From JAKBCQ01 sp021807585 (lineage in GTDB: Bacteria; Planctomycetota; Planctomycetia; Isosphaerales; Isosphaeraceae), in assembly GCA_027325115.1 (NCBI GenBank), contig DAHWFG010000086.1, positions 1 to 33,700 of the forward strand: a stretch of DNA of 33,700 nucleotides, written 5' to 3'. This document shows positions 15,878-24,264 of this stretch, in pieces. Position 1 is the first letter of the stretch. Each line of letters starts with the position of its first letter. The position numbers and the translations under genes are program-made. The notes under the pieces were generated by a model. It worked only from the letters and a program-made list of their open reading frames with translations, was not told where the DNA came from and ran no database searches.

Positions 15878-16525
15878 TCAATCGTCGATCGGCTTGAGCG
15901 TCAGATCGTCGAACCGCGTGCGCGCGTCGGATTTCGACCAAACGCCGATCATCCCCCCCTCGCTCAACGCCGGATCCGAAACCTCAAGATATTTTTTCTC
16001 ATCATAATAACATGTGATATTTTGTCCTTTCATCACGGCGCGGACCGAGTGAACTCCCGGCGCATGCGGGATATCATCGGCCGAGCCGAGCTGAATCCGC
16101 TTGCCGTCGATCACTTTATACACGCGGAAGTTATCTTCGAGCGGGTTGTACCGCGCGATGTAATAATTCTTGGAATCGCGCGCCCGCCAAACGACTCCGC
16201 CTCCCTGATCAAGCTTCCCCGCGATCGCATCGATCTTCACCGAAAGATCAAGATCTTTCACGTGCGTCTTTTTGACGAGCGCCAGATTGAACGTCGCGTT
16301 CGGGTTCGCGGCGGTTTGTTCGAGCGCCTTGCCCGTTTTCGTTTTGACGACGACCCAATTCCCCGCCGCGGCTTGAAAACCCGCGGCGATCGAGCCCTCC
16401 GAATCGTCTTCAAACGTCCAGATACGCGCCGCGGCGTTTGCGCCGAAAGCGACCGAAGCAAAAATCACGATAAGCGAACATAAGAACAACAGTTCGTTCC
16501 GTGATCGAAACTCGGGCGTCGTCAT
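15878..16525 (-). CDS. Exported DUF1080-like (3-keto-disaccharide hydrolase fold) protein
   Basis: A 215-residue protein with a signal peptide (about 1-31, hydrophobic core LLFLCSLIVIFASVAFG, ending ANA). The rest is a concanavalin-type beta sandwich resembling DUF1080 domains, which are very abundant in planctomycetes: an opening WTFEDDSEGS, then QGGGVVWRARDSKNYYIARYNPLEDNFRVYK, and the closing GGMIGVWSKSDARTRFDDLTL. DUF1080 members bind or hydrolyse sugars; catalytic activity cannot be judged here. It lies 36 bases downstream of the acyl-CoA ligase gene on the same strand, possibly cotranscribed. Only a weak AAGAGA precedes the ATG. Confidence 0.85.
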   Translation of the reverse strand: MTTPEFRSRNELLFLCSLIVIFASVAFGANAAARIWTFEDDSEGSIAAGFQAAAGNWVVVKTKTGKALEQTAANPNATFNLALVKKTHVKDLDLSVKIDAIAGKLDQGGGVVWRARDSKNYYIARYNPLEDNFRVYKVIDGKRIQLGSADDIPHAPGVHSVRAVMKGQNITCYYDEKKYLEVSDPALSEGGMIGVWSKSDARTRFDDLTLKPIDD

Positions 16526-16561
16526 ATCCGTCTCTTAATGAATCAATAATAAGATCGAACC

Positions 16562-19342
16562 TTAAAGCGTAAGCTCGGCCTTGAGGATCGGCTCGCCTTC
16601 GACCGCGGCGACCTTGAAGCCGAGCTTCTCGCATACCTTGCGCATCTCGCGGTTGTCCATCAGCAGCTCGCCGACGATCCGCGCCAATCCCTCGTCATGA
16701 CCGATCGCGATCAGTCGTTTGAGAAGCTCGCTTCCCACCCCCAAATTTTGATACGCGTCGCGCACCAGGAGCGCGAACTCGGCGTCGCGGGTTCCTCGAA
16801 TTCGGCTCAACCGACCGACTCCAAGAATCTTCGGCCGATTCGTCTCCGGATCGCGCAATTCGGCGACAAGCGCGATCTCGCGATCGTAATCGAGATAACA
16901 AATACGCGTCAGACGTTCGTGCGCCGTCCTCCGACTTAACTTCAAAGCCTGAAAATATCGAGAATAGACGCTCCGTTCGGAGAGCGCCTCGTGGAATTCG
17001 ACCAACAGCGGTTCGTCCTCGGGTCGAATCGGCCGCACAAGCGCCTCCTCGCCGTCTTTCAGCGTCATCGGCGCCGCGTATTTCGTGGGATACGGTCGAA
17101 TCACGGAACGCGGCAGCGAATCGTCCGACAACGATCGATCATGAACGATCACGCGAGCGTCGAGCGCGATCAGACCGTCGGGCGAGGCGAGCAAGGGATT
17201 GATGTCGATCTCTTTAATCGCGGGAAGCTCGACGACGAGCCGCGCGAATTTGGTCAGCAAACCCTCGAGCGCGGCGAGATCGACCGGGGCGTATCCGCGC
17301 ACTCCCTTAAGCGCCGTGTAAATCTTGGTGCGTTCCATCATCCGCCGCGCCAGCGTCGTGTTGAGCGGCGGGAGAGCGAGCGAGCGATCCTTGAACACCT
17401 CGACGAGCCGCCCCCCCCAGCCGAACAACAACACCGGGCCGAACTGCGGATCGATCGAACTTCCTAAAATCAGCTCATATCCTTCAAGCTTGATCATCGG
17501 CTGAACCGTGACCCCCTGGAACTTGCCGGGCCCCGCCTTGGCGAGCACCGAAGCCTCGATCTCGCCGAATGCGCGTTTCACTTCGGCTTCGGTTTTCAGA
17601 TCGAGCTTCACCCCGCCGACATCGGTCTTGTGCGTGATCGTTTTGGAATACAGTTTGACGACCGCGGGAAAACCGAGTCGAGCCGCGATCTCAGCAGCGA
17701 CGTCGGGCGTGTCGGCGATCTCGGTGGGAACCGTGGGAATCCCGTAGGCCGCAAGCAGCCGCTTCGATTCGTACTCGTCGAGCAGCGTTTTCCCCTCGCT
17801 CCGCGCCGCCTCGACGATCGACCGCGCCGACTCGCGATCGGGAGGACCCGCGACGGGATCGTCCACCAGAATCGGGGTTTCATACAAGCCTTTGATATTG
17901 TATGTATAGCGATACATGTCCATAAAAGCGCGAGCCGCGGCGTCGGGGTAGGCGAAATTGGGGATTCCCGCCTTGGCCAGGATACTTTCGCCCGCGGCGA
18001 CTTCGGCGCCCCCCATCCAGCTTGCGAGGATCGGCTTGCCTTCGAGCTTGGCGTAAGGTTTCAGTTTCTCGGCGGTCGCGGTGGCGTCGGTCATCGCCTG
18101 CGGCGTGAGGATGACGAGCAGGCCGTCGCTCGCGGGATCGGCCGCGGCGATCTCGACCGCCTTGGCGTAGCGCTCGGCGTCGGCGTCTCCCAGAACGTCG
18201 ATCGGATTGTTATGACTCCACGCCGCGGGAAGGAACGCGTTCATCTTCTCCTTCGCTTCGTCCGAGATCGAAGCGAGCTCGCCCCCCAGGCCGACGAGCG
18301 CGTCGGTCGCCAGAACCCCGGGGCCGCCGGCGTTGGTGACGATCGTCAGCCGCGGTCCGCGCGGAGCGGGCTGGCGTCCCAAGACCGATGAAATATTGAA
18401 TATATCCGCGATCGAATCAACCCGCAGCACTCCGCACCGACGAAACGCGGCGTCGAGGACGTCGTCGCTCCCCGTCAGCGATCCCGTGTGCGATGCCGCC
18501 GCCTTCGCCGCGGCCTCGGTCCGACCCGCCTTGATCACGATGATCGGCTTCGTCAACGCCACCTGACGCGCCGCCGACACGAACGATCTCGCATCGCCGA
18601 TCGATTCCATGTAAATAACAATACTTCTTGTTCGTGGATCGTCGCCGAGATAATCGATCAAATCCCCCCAGCCGATATCAAGCATCGATCCCAAAGAGAT
18701 GAATGCGCTAAAACCGACCTGTTCGCGCAGGCTCCAATCAAGCACCGCGGTGCATAGCGCTCCGCTTTGGCTGATGAATCCAACCTGCCCGGGCGGCGCC
18801 ATCGCCCCCGCGAACGTCGCGTTCAAACCCGTCGTCGGGTTCATAACTCCCAGGCAATTGGGCCCGATGATCCGCATCGATCCGCGCCGCGCCTCGGCGA
18901 GGATCTGATCCTCAAGCGCCTTCCCCTCGGGTCCAACCTCTTTAAAACCCGCCGATATGATGATCGCTCCCTTCACTCCGGCTTGGACGCAGTCGGAGAT
19001 CAACCCCGGAACGACCTTCGCCGGAGTGACGATCACCGCGAGATCGACGGGATCGGGAACGTCGCCGATCTTGGAGTAAGACCGGATCCCCAGCACGCTC
19101 GACCGCTTGGGGTTGATCGGATAAATCGCGCCCCCGAACGGATTGCTCATCAAATTCCAGAGGATCGTCCTGCCGACGCTCCCCTCGGTCTCGGTCGCTC
19201 CAATCACCGCGACCGACCGGGGCGCGAAGATCGAATCGAGCGGACGCCTACCGCCGCGAAGTACGTCGTGAACCCGCTCTCGATCGACCGCCGCGGCGAA
19301 CCCCGTCCCCTTGGCTTCCAAGCCCTTTCCCGTATCCGTCAT
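16562..19342 (-). CDS. ADP-forming acyl-CoA ligase fused to GNAT acetyltransferase
   Basis: A 926-residue cytosolic protein. From the N-terminus it has a CoA-binding Rossmann domain (about 30-150, SVAVIGATETEGSVG), succinyl-CoA-ligase-like domains with VGFISQSGALC and the phospho-histidine motif ASHTGS (His285), then an ATP-grasp domain (about 515-735, with FPAVVKLYSKTITHKTDVGG and EIDINPL). A GNAT domain ends it (about 755-915, with ILGVGRLSRIRG and the acetyl-CoA loop YQNLGVGSELLKRL). Proteins of this layout include the Pat-type lysine acetyltransferases, which can modify acyl-CoA synthetases; whether the ligase half is active is untested, though its key histidine is present. ATG 19342 is preferred over a TTG at 19366 because GGAG lies 8 bases upstream. 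Confidence 0.93.
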   Translation of the reverse strand: MTDTGKGLEAKGTGFAAAVDRERVHDVLRGGRRPLDSIFAPRSVAVIGATETEGSVGRTILWNLMSNPFGGAIYPINPKRSSVLGIRSYSKIGDVPDPVDLAVIVTPAKVVPGLISDCVQAGVKGAIIISAGFKEVGPEGKALEDQILAEARRGSMRIIGPNCLGVMNPTTGLNATFAGAMAPPGQVGFISQSGALCTAVLDWSLREQVGFSAFISLGSMLDIGWGDLIDYLGDDPRTRSIVIYMESIGDARSFVSAARQVALTKPIIVIKAGRTEAAAKAAASHTGSLTGSDDVLDAAFRRCGVLRVDSIADIFNISSVLGRQPAPRGPRLTIVTNAGGPGVLATDALVGLGGELASISDEAKEKMNAFLPAAWSHNNPIDVLGDADAERYAKAVEIAAADPASDGLLVILTPQAMTDATATAEKLKPYAKLEGKPILASWMGGAEVAAGESILAKAGIPNFAYPDAAARAFMDMYRYTYNIKGLYETPILVDDPVAGPPDRESARSIVEAARSEGKTLLDEYESKRLLAAYGIPTVPTEIADTPDVAAEIAARLGFPAVVKLYSKTITHKTDVGGVKLDLKTEAEVKRAFGEIEASVLAKAGPGKFQGVTVQPMIKLEGYELILGSSIDPQFGPVLLFGWGGRLVEVFKDRSLALPPLNTTLARRMMERTKIYTALKGVRGYAPVDLAALEGLLTKFARLVVELPAIKEIDINPLLASPDGLIALDARVIVHDRSLSDDSLPRSVIRPYPTKYAAPMTLKDGEEALVRPIRPEDEPLLVEFHEALSERSVYSRYFQALKLSRRTAHERLTRICYLDYDREIALVAELRDPETNRPKILGVGRLSRIRGTRDAEFALLVRDAYQNLGVGSELLKRLIAIGHDEGLARIVGELLMDNREMRKVCEKLGFKVAAVEGEPILKAELTL

Positions 19343-19654
19343 CACGACGTCTCCAGTCGATTCCAAACAACGAAATCACGCTTCAAACAGCTTCGATCTT
19401 AGACCCAAAATACGCGATTCTCAAGCCGCCCGCGAACCGCGTCACGCATTCGAGACGATTTATAAAGAATCACTTGATTATTGTATTTATTATTTAGAAT
19501 ATCATTAATAATAAGGATCGCCGCTTCGATCGCCCCGAGATATCGTTTGCGTTCGCCGCGATTCGACGTTTCAATACCAATTCCATACGAACGAGATAAA
19601 CGACGCTCGCCGCGTTCACCGCGGTCGAGTTTCGCCAACTACGAGGAACCGGCG
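19343..19654. other. Divergent promoter region
   Basis: This 312-base spacer separates the divergent ligase and epimerase genes. A sharp AT-rich core (about 19460-19515) contains TAGAAT (19495-19500) with TTGATT 15 bases upstream (19474-19479), a possible plus-strand promoter with short spacing. No terminator or RNA structure was recognised. Confidence 0.35.
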
Positions 19655-20653
19655 ATGGCGTTACGGGTCGAGACGGAAAAGGCGGGCGATCGGACGATCT
19701 ATCGGCTCGAAGACACCGATTCCAGAGCGTCGGCGTCGATCTCGCCGAGCTTCGGATTCAATCTGTTTGATCTGAGGTTGCCGGTTCGCGGCGAGCCCGT
19801 ACGGGTGATCGACGCCGCGGCGGATTGGGCCGCCAAGCCTTCAAACCCCGGACGCAACGGAATCCCCGTCCTGTTTCCGTTCCCCAATCGCATCCGCGAC
19901 GGCCGCTTTATCTTCCAGGGCAAATCGTACGACCTGCCCAAAAACAATGGACCGAACGCGATCCACGGATTCGCGATTCAAGCCGCGTGGGACGTCGTCG
20001 AACAAGGCGTCGACGATCGGGGCGCGTTCGTCGTCGGCCGGTATCGGATCTCAAAAAACACCCCCCAATCGGCGCACCTCTGGCCGACCGACGCGATCCT
20101 CGAAATCCGCTACGCGCTCAAGGGATCAACGCTTGCTCTCGACGCCAAAGTTTCCAATCCGACCGCCGAACCCCTCCCCTTCGGCTTCGGCATTCATCCC
20201 TATTTTCGCCTCCCGTTCGATCCCGCGGGCGAACCCGATCAAACCCGCATCGTCATCCCCGCCGAACGAACGTGGACCCTCAATGCGTTCCTCCCGACCG
20301 GAGAAACCCCGCCCGTCGACGATCGCCTCGATTTTCGCAACGGCAAACCGCGCACCGGCCTTAAACTTGATGATGTGCTTACGGGTTTGATTTATGAAGG
20401 ATCGACGTGTCGGTGCCGGATGATCGATCTCGCCAAGAAAACCGAACTCGTTTTAAGCTTCGACAAGCCGTTTCGCGAGATCGTCGCGTACACTCCTCCC
20501 GACAACCATAAGGTGATCGCGCTCGAACCGTACACGCAAACGACCGACGCGATCAATCTCGCCGCCAAAAACTTTGACGCGGGGCTGATCACGCTCGATC
20601 ACGACGGTTCGCAAACCCTGGCGATCCGCCTCGAAACCAAACCGATCGAATAA
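19655..20653 (+). CDS. Aldose 1-epimerase family protein
   Basis: A 332-residue protein of the galactose-mutarotase fold, which interconverts alpha and beta anomers of aldoses. Family features in order: GIPVLFPFPNRIRDGRF, NAIHGFA (catalytic-type histidine), FGFGIHPYF (second histidine) and ALEPYTQTTDA with the probable catalytic glutamate. There is no signal peptide, so it is cytosolic. The substrate may be glucose, galactose or a sugar phosphate. The ATG is chosen because GAGGA lies 8 bases upstream and the longer frame has no homology-like sequence. It is followed after 108 bases by a flavin oxidase on the same strand. Confidence 0.92.
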   Translation: MALRVETEKAGDRTIYRLEDTDSRASASISPSFGFNLFDLRLPVRGEPVRVIDAAADWAAKPSNPGRNGIPVLFPFPNRIRDGRFIFQGKSYDLPKNNGPNAIHGFAIQAAWDVVEQGVDDRGAFVVGRYRISKNTPQSAHLWPTDAILEIRYALKGSTLALDAKVSNPTAEPLPFGFGIHPYFRLPFDPAGEPDQTRIVIPAERTWTLNAFLPTGETPPVDDRLDFRNGKPRTGLKLDDVLTGLIYEGSTCRCRMIDLAKKTELVLSFDKPFREIVAYTPPDNHKVIALEPYTQTTDAINLAAKNFDAGLITLDHDGSQTLAIRLETKPIE

Positions 20654-20734
20654 CGTCGTTTGTCGACGACGAGTCGCCGCCGGAAGCAAATCGATCGCGG
20701 GTGCGCGACGCTCGCGATCGCCCCAAGATTCAAC

Positions 20735-20761
20735 ATGGTGTTTATTATTTGATATAATCAC
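20735..20761 (+). promoter_or_regulatory. Possible promoter giving a leaderless mRNA
   Basis: A perfect TATAAT (20753-20758) ends only three bases before the ATG at 20762. A weak -35 (TTCAAC, 20729-20734) lies 18 bases upstream. If used, transcription would begin at or just inside the start codon, which also explains the lack of a Shine-Dalgarno. Confidence 0.35.
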
Positions 20762-21895
20762 ATGAAAACAATTAAGGCGAAGAACGTCGTCGTGGGAGCG
20801 GGCGCGATGGGCGCCGCGACGGCTTATCGGCTGGCGAAACGGGGCGAGCCGGTTTTGCTGATCGAGCGGTTCGAGCTCGGTCACGATCGAGGATCGTCGC
20901 ACGGAGCGGCCCGCATCACGCGGCATTCGTACGCCGATCCGCGCTACGCGCGGCTCATGCCCGCGGCGTTTCAAGCGTGGCGCGAGGTCGAGGCCGACGC
21001 CTGCAAATCGCTTTATATTCGCACGGGTGGGATCTCGTTCGGACCCGAGTCGAACGGCTATTGCGCCGCGGTCGCGGCGAACCTCGCCGAGCTCGGCGTT
21101 CCTCATCGTCGGCTTTCAGCCCGTGAAGTCGCGATCGATTGTCCCGTGTTCCGGCTTCCTCAGGGCTTCGACGCGGTATTCGAACCCGACGCCGGGATGA
21201 TCGCCGCGGCGCGCGCCGTCGCGGCTCAAATCGAGCTCGCGCAACGTTTCGGCGGCGATTCGACGCAAATCCTTGAACGTACTCGAGTCGACCGGATCGA
21301 CCTTGAAGCCGATCATCCCACACTCGTCACCGCCGACGCGCGGATCGTCGCCGACAGGCTCGCGATCGCACCGGGATCGTGGGCGGGCGCGCTCTTTCCA
21401 GGGCTCGCTTCCAATCTCACTCCAACGCGTCAAAGCGTGATTTATCTAAAACCCGACGATCCCGATCGATTCGCAATCGGCAAATTGCCTGTTTTTATTT
21501 ACATGGGAGAATCTGAAGACGATCAATTTTACGGCATGCCCGATTTTCTCGGCCGGGGTGTGAAGGCGGCGGCGCACGGCGGTCCCGCGGTCGATCCCGA
21601 GTCGGTCGATCGAACCGTTTCAACCGAGGCGATCGATCGAATCCGCGATTTCCTCCGCCGTTTCCTCCCCGACGCGGCCGAAGCTCGGCTTCACGCATCA
21701 GAAGTATGCTTATATACGATGGCGCCTGGAGAACACTTTCGGATCGGCGCCGTTCCCGGTCGAAACGACGTTTTGCTCGTCAGCCCGTGCAGCGGGCACG
21801 GATTCAAATTCTCGAGCCTCATCGGACGCGTCGTCGCCGACCTGATGACCGAGGGCGAAACCCGGATCGCGTTCGACGACCCGTGCAACGCGTGA
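20762..21895 (+). CDS. solA: FAD oxidase, monomeric sarcosine oxidase / N-methyltryptophan oxidase type
   Basis: A 377-residue flavoenzyme that would oxidise a secondary amine such as sarcosine or N-methyl-tryptophan, releasing formaldehyde and hydrogen peroxide. The dinucleotide-binding start NVVVGAGAMGAATAYRLAKRG (8-28), IERFELGHDRGSSHGAARITR (34-54), and the active-site SEVCLYTMAPGEHF (313-326) with Cys316 match MSOX/SolA enzymes, where that cysteine holds FAD covalently. SPCSGHGFKF near the end is also typical. Length is normal. There is no signal peptide. The solA symbol marks the family; the true substrate is not determined. No ribosome site precedes the ATG (see the promoter entry). 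It is the second gene after the aldose epimerase. Confidence 0.88.
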   Translation: MKTIKAKNVVVGAGAMGAATAYRLAKRGEPVLLIERFELGHDRGSSHGAARITRHSYADPRYARLMPAAFQAWREVEADACKSLYIRTGGISFGPESNGYCAAVAANLAELGVPHRRLSAREVAIDCPVFRLPQGFDAVFEPDAGMIAAARAVAAQIELAQRFGGDSTQILERTRVDRIDLEADHPTLVTADARIVADRLAIAPGSWAGALFPGLASNLTPTRQSVIYLKPDDPDRFAIGKLPVFIYMGESEDDQFYGMPDFLGRGVKAAAHGGPAVDPESVDRTVSTEAIDRIRDFLRRFLPDAAEARLHASEVCLYTMAPGEHFRIGAVPGRNDVLLVSPCSGHGFKFSSLIGRVVADLMTEGETRIAFDDPCNA

Positions 21896-21967
21896 AACGC
21901 GAAACAATAATCTAAAATATCTACATGCTAATTAGAAATAATTATTTTTATTTCAGGCGGGGATGGC

Positions 21968-23233
21968 TCACCAGCCGACCTTTCCCACATATTGGTTGCC
22001 GATGATAATACTTCGGGGAGGAACGACCGTCCCCGACGGAATCGACGAAGTTTGAATATACGATTTGGCGCCGATCACCACGTCGTTACCGACGTTGGAC
22101 TGATAAACGACCGAGTAAGGGCCTAATATCACGTCGTTGCCGAAGATCGTGACCGCGCCCGAACCCGATGTCGCCGACGCCGTTCCGCCGTGAACGATCG
22201 AGTGAAAGCCGAAAAAATCGTTGGTTCCGATCGAGATCGCGGTGTGTTCGATCGCGTGAAACGTAACCCGAGCCGCGAAGCGATCCGATCCCGCGAAACC
22301 GAGCGGGTAGCCTTCGTCGCCTCGGATCGAATCGAAACGCCCCAACGAAGCGTCGACCCCCGCGAGCGATCCCGCGAAGTTCACCTTGCCGATCACGCGA
22401 TCGCGAAAGTTCGGCCGAAACACGGGAAAGCCGCCGACCGTCGGCAAAGCCGGGCCCGAGTTGAACGACGTATCGGGATTGGGACCGACCCCTTTGACAA
22501 ACGCCGTGGATTCTTGCGCAAGCGACGCGTAACCGCTCGCGAACGCATCGTTGACATGAAGCACCCCCGCGACGAATCGCTGATCGGCGGGGGTGATCTT
22601 TCGTACCATACCGAGCGCAGGATTATCGGCCTCGGCCTGTGTCGTCACATGCGCTCCAGGAAGAACCACAAAACCCGAGTGAATGACGACGCCGGGCCCC
22701 ACCCAAGCCAATCCCGACACCATCGCGTTCCCTTGCACGATCGACGCGTCGACGACCGCGTTAAAGCCGAGAAACGCGGCCGCGCCTCCCGGCGATCCGA
22801 TCGTCGCCGGCCCGATAATCGTCGCTCCGTGCGCGATCGCGGATTGATCGCCGATCAGCACGCTCCCCGATTGCGCGCGAATCGTCACGTTATCTTGAAG
22901 ATTCGTCCCCGAGCCGACGAGGATCTCATTCCGCCCAGGAAGCAGCAAAACGTACGGCCCGACAAAATCTCCCGATCCGAACCCCACCCTTCGCGGCGAT
23001 CCGATCACCGCGGTCGGATCGATGAACGTCGCCGAATTCGGCGCCGCTCCGAGCGGTAGGATCGGCCGATTCAGCGAAATCGGAGCGATATACCCGTTCA
23101 ACAGCGACCGCGGCGGAGTCACGGGGGAAACCGCGCTCAATAACGTGCGCGATTCGAGCGACTCGGGCTTCGAGATCGAAACTCGCAATCCACGCCGCCG
23201 ATCCGAATCGTCGCGACGCTTTTTAAAAAACAT
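21968..23233 (-). CDS. Exported tandem gamma-carbonic-anhydrase-like protein with LEPR-XLL motif
   Basis: A 421-residue protein. ATG 23233 is chosen over a frame-open TTG or ATG further up because AAGGAA lies 8 bases upstream. The start is basic (MFFKKRRDDSDRRR) and followed by SLESRTLLS (25-33), like the LEPR-XLL motif at the front of planctomycete exported proteins. Two left-handed beta-helix units follow, each aligning by eye with the archaeal carbonic anhydrase Cam. Unit 1 (about 68-245) retains the LAHQSQVHGP-like region as IAHGATIIGP and the helix start TTQAEAD. Unit 2 (about 275-421) retains SIRGDEG, FHAIE and VHGG. Relative to Cam, unit 1 has only the His117 equivalent (His135), while unit 2 has Arg304, Asp306, Glu307, His326, Glu329 and His348. 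Probably a secreted or surface CO2/bicarbonate enzyme or a relic of one. Confidence 0.82.
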   Translation of the reverse strand: MFFKKRRDDSDRRRGLRVSISKPESLESRTLLSAVSPVTPPRSLLNGYIAPISLNRPILPLGAAPNSATFIDPTAVIGSPRRVGFGSGDFVGPYVLLLPGRNEILVGSGTNLQDNVTIRAQSGSVLIGDQSAIAHGATIIGPATIGSPGGAAAFLGFNAVVDASIVQGNAMVSGLAWVGPGVVIHSGFVVLPGAHVTTQAEADNPALGMVRKITPADQRFVAGVLHVNDAFASGYASLAQESTAFVKGVGPNPDTSFNSGPALPTVGGFPVFRPNFRDRVIGKVNFAGSLAGVDASLGRFDSIRGDEGYPLGFAGSDRFAARVTFHAIEHTAISIGTNDFFGFHSIVHGGTASATSGSGAVTIFGNDVILGPYSVVYQSNVGNDVVIGAKSYIQTSSIPSGTVVPPRSIIIGNQYVGKVGW

Positions 23234-23810
23234 ACAGATATTCCTTGAATTCGGATTCTTCACGCAAAAAGCTCGATCGGCCGCGCTCCCGCCGAACCGC
23301 GTCGATGCGATCGACCGTGATCGGCCGGGTCGAGTGAACAATCGTCACGATCGATACGGATCGTGAGATTATCCAATCATAATTTCATTTGTGCTGGCGG
23401 TAAGGGATGATCGATGATCGACCCCGAGAGCTATAGCCCCCGCATCGTGCTTTGTCAAATAAGGCGTGACGTTTGACGTTGCGGCGACGATCGGCGCATG
23501 CATCGTCGCGACGGGTCGCGGAATGAGCGGGATTTGAAGTCGAATCGATCTGAACCGCGTCGAGGGTGATATCCTTGCGAATCCGATATCATTCTTAAAA
23601 ATGATCGGGGCTTTTTTTCATCAAGGTTTTGAATAACCTGCGAAAAGATCTGAGGATCCGCGTGTCACACTTTTGATTCTTGGATCGTCGGACAACGATC
23701 TCGTCTTTCGCGACGCCGCGGCTTTGGGGAGAATAAGAGAGCGGAATACGGGCGCGAACCCGATGCGAGGCGCGCGCCGTCTGAATCGTAAAGGCTTGAG
23801 GAGCGGGTTC
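23234..23810. other. Long intergenic region between divergent genes
   Basis: About 580 bases separate the carbonic-anhydrase-like gene and panD. Short repeats such as GATATC...GATATC (about 23562-23590) and a weak hairpin before a seven-T run (23588-23618) are visible, but no gene, RNA or clear promoter is recognised. Small frames on both strands do not read as proteins. Confidence 0.45.
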
Positions 23811-24188
23811 GTGTACGATCCGAGTCGGTATGTCCGCGTGATGCTCAAATCAAAGATCCATCGCGCGCGGGTCACCGAGGCGAACGTCGATTACGAGGGG
23901 AGCGTTACAATCGATCGAACGCTGATGGACGCCGCCGATATCCTCGAATTCGAGCAGGTTCACGTCTGGAACGTCTCCCGCGGAACCCGCGTGACGACCT
24001 ACGCGATCGAGGGAAAACGCGATTCGGGCGTGATTTGCATCAACGGCGCCGCGGCGCACCTGATCGGCCCCGACGACGTCGTCATCATCGCGACCTTCAC
24101 CGAACTTCCCGCCCAAGCCGCGCGAACGCACACGCCGACCGTCGTCCACGTCGATTCGGCCAACAAAATCAAACCGACGATCGATTGA
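23811..24188 (+). CDS. panD: Aspartate 1-decarboxylase (PanD)
   Basis: A 125-residue pyruvoyl enzyme that makes beta-alanine from L-aspartate for pantothenate and CoA synthesis in the cytosol. The proenzyme cleaves itself between Gly30 and Ser31 in YEGSVTID, where Ser31 becomes the pyruvoyl group. The family signature MLKSKIHRARVTEANV precedes it, and NGAAAHLIGPDDVVIIATF is the typical C-terminal core. The GTG at 23811 is chosen because GAGGAG lies 7 bases upstream and the length then matches E. coli PanD; an ATG at 23841 would give 115 residues and also contains the whole fold. It is followed after 76 AT-rich bases by the retropepsin-like gene. No other pantothenate gene is nearby. Confidence 0.93.
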   Translation: MYDPSRYVRVMLKSKIHRARVTEANVDYEGSVTIDRTLMDAADILEFEQVHVWNVSRGTRVTTYAIEGKRDSGVICINGAAAHLIGPDDVVIIATFTELPAQAARTHTPTVVHVDSANKIKPTID

Positions 24189-24264
24189 GATCCCTCTTCC
24201 AAAAACAAATATAAATAATTTAAAATACATATAAACACAAGATTCGTATCGAGGGAGATTAAAT

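Noticed and set aside
23588..23618. Hairpin followed by seven T as a plus-strand terminator
   Set aside because: The stem is only 6 A/T-rich base pairs, it is separated from the T run by six bases, and no transcript upstream needs it.
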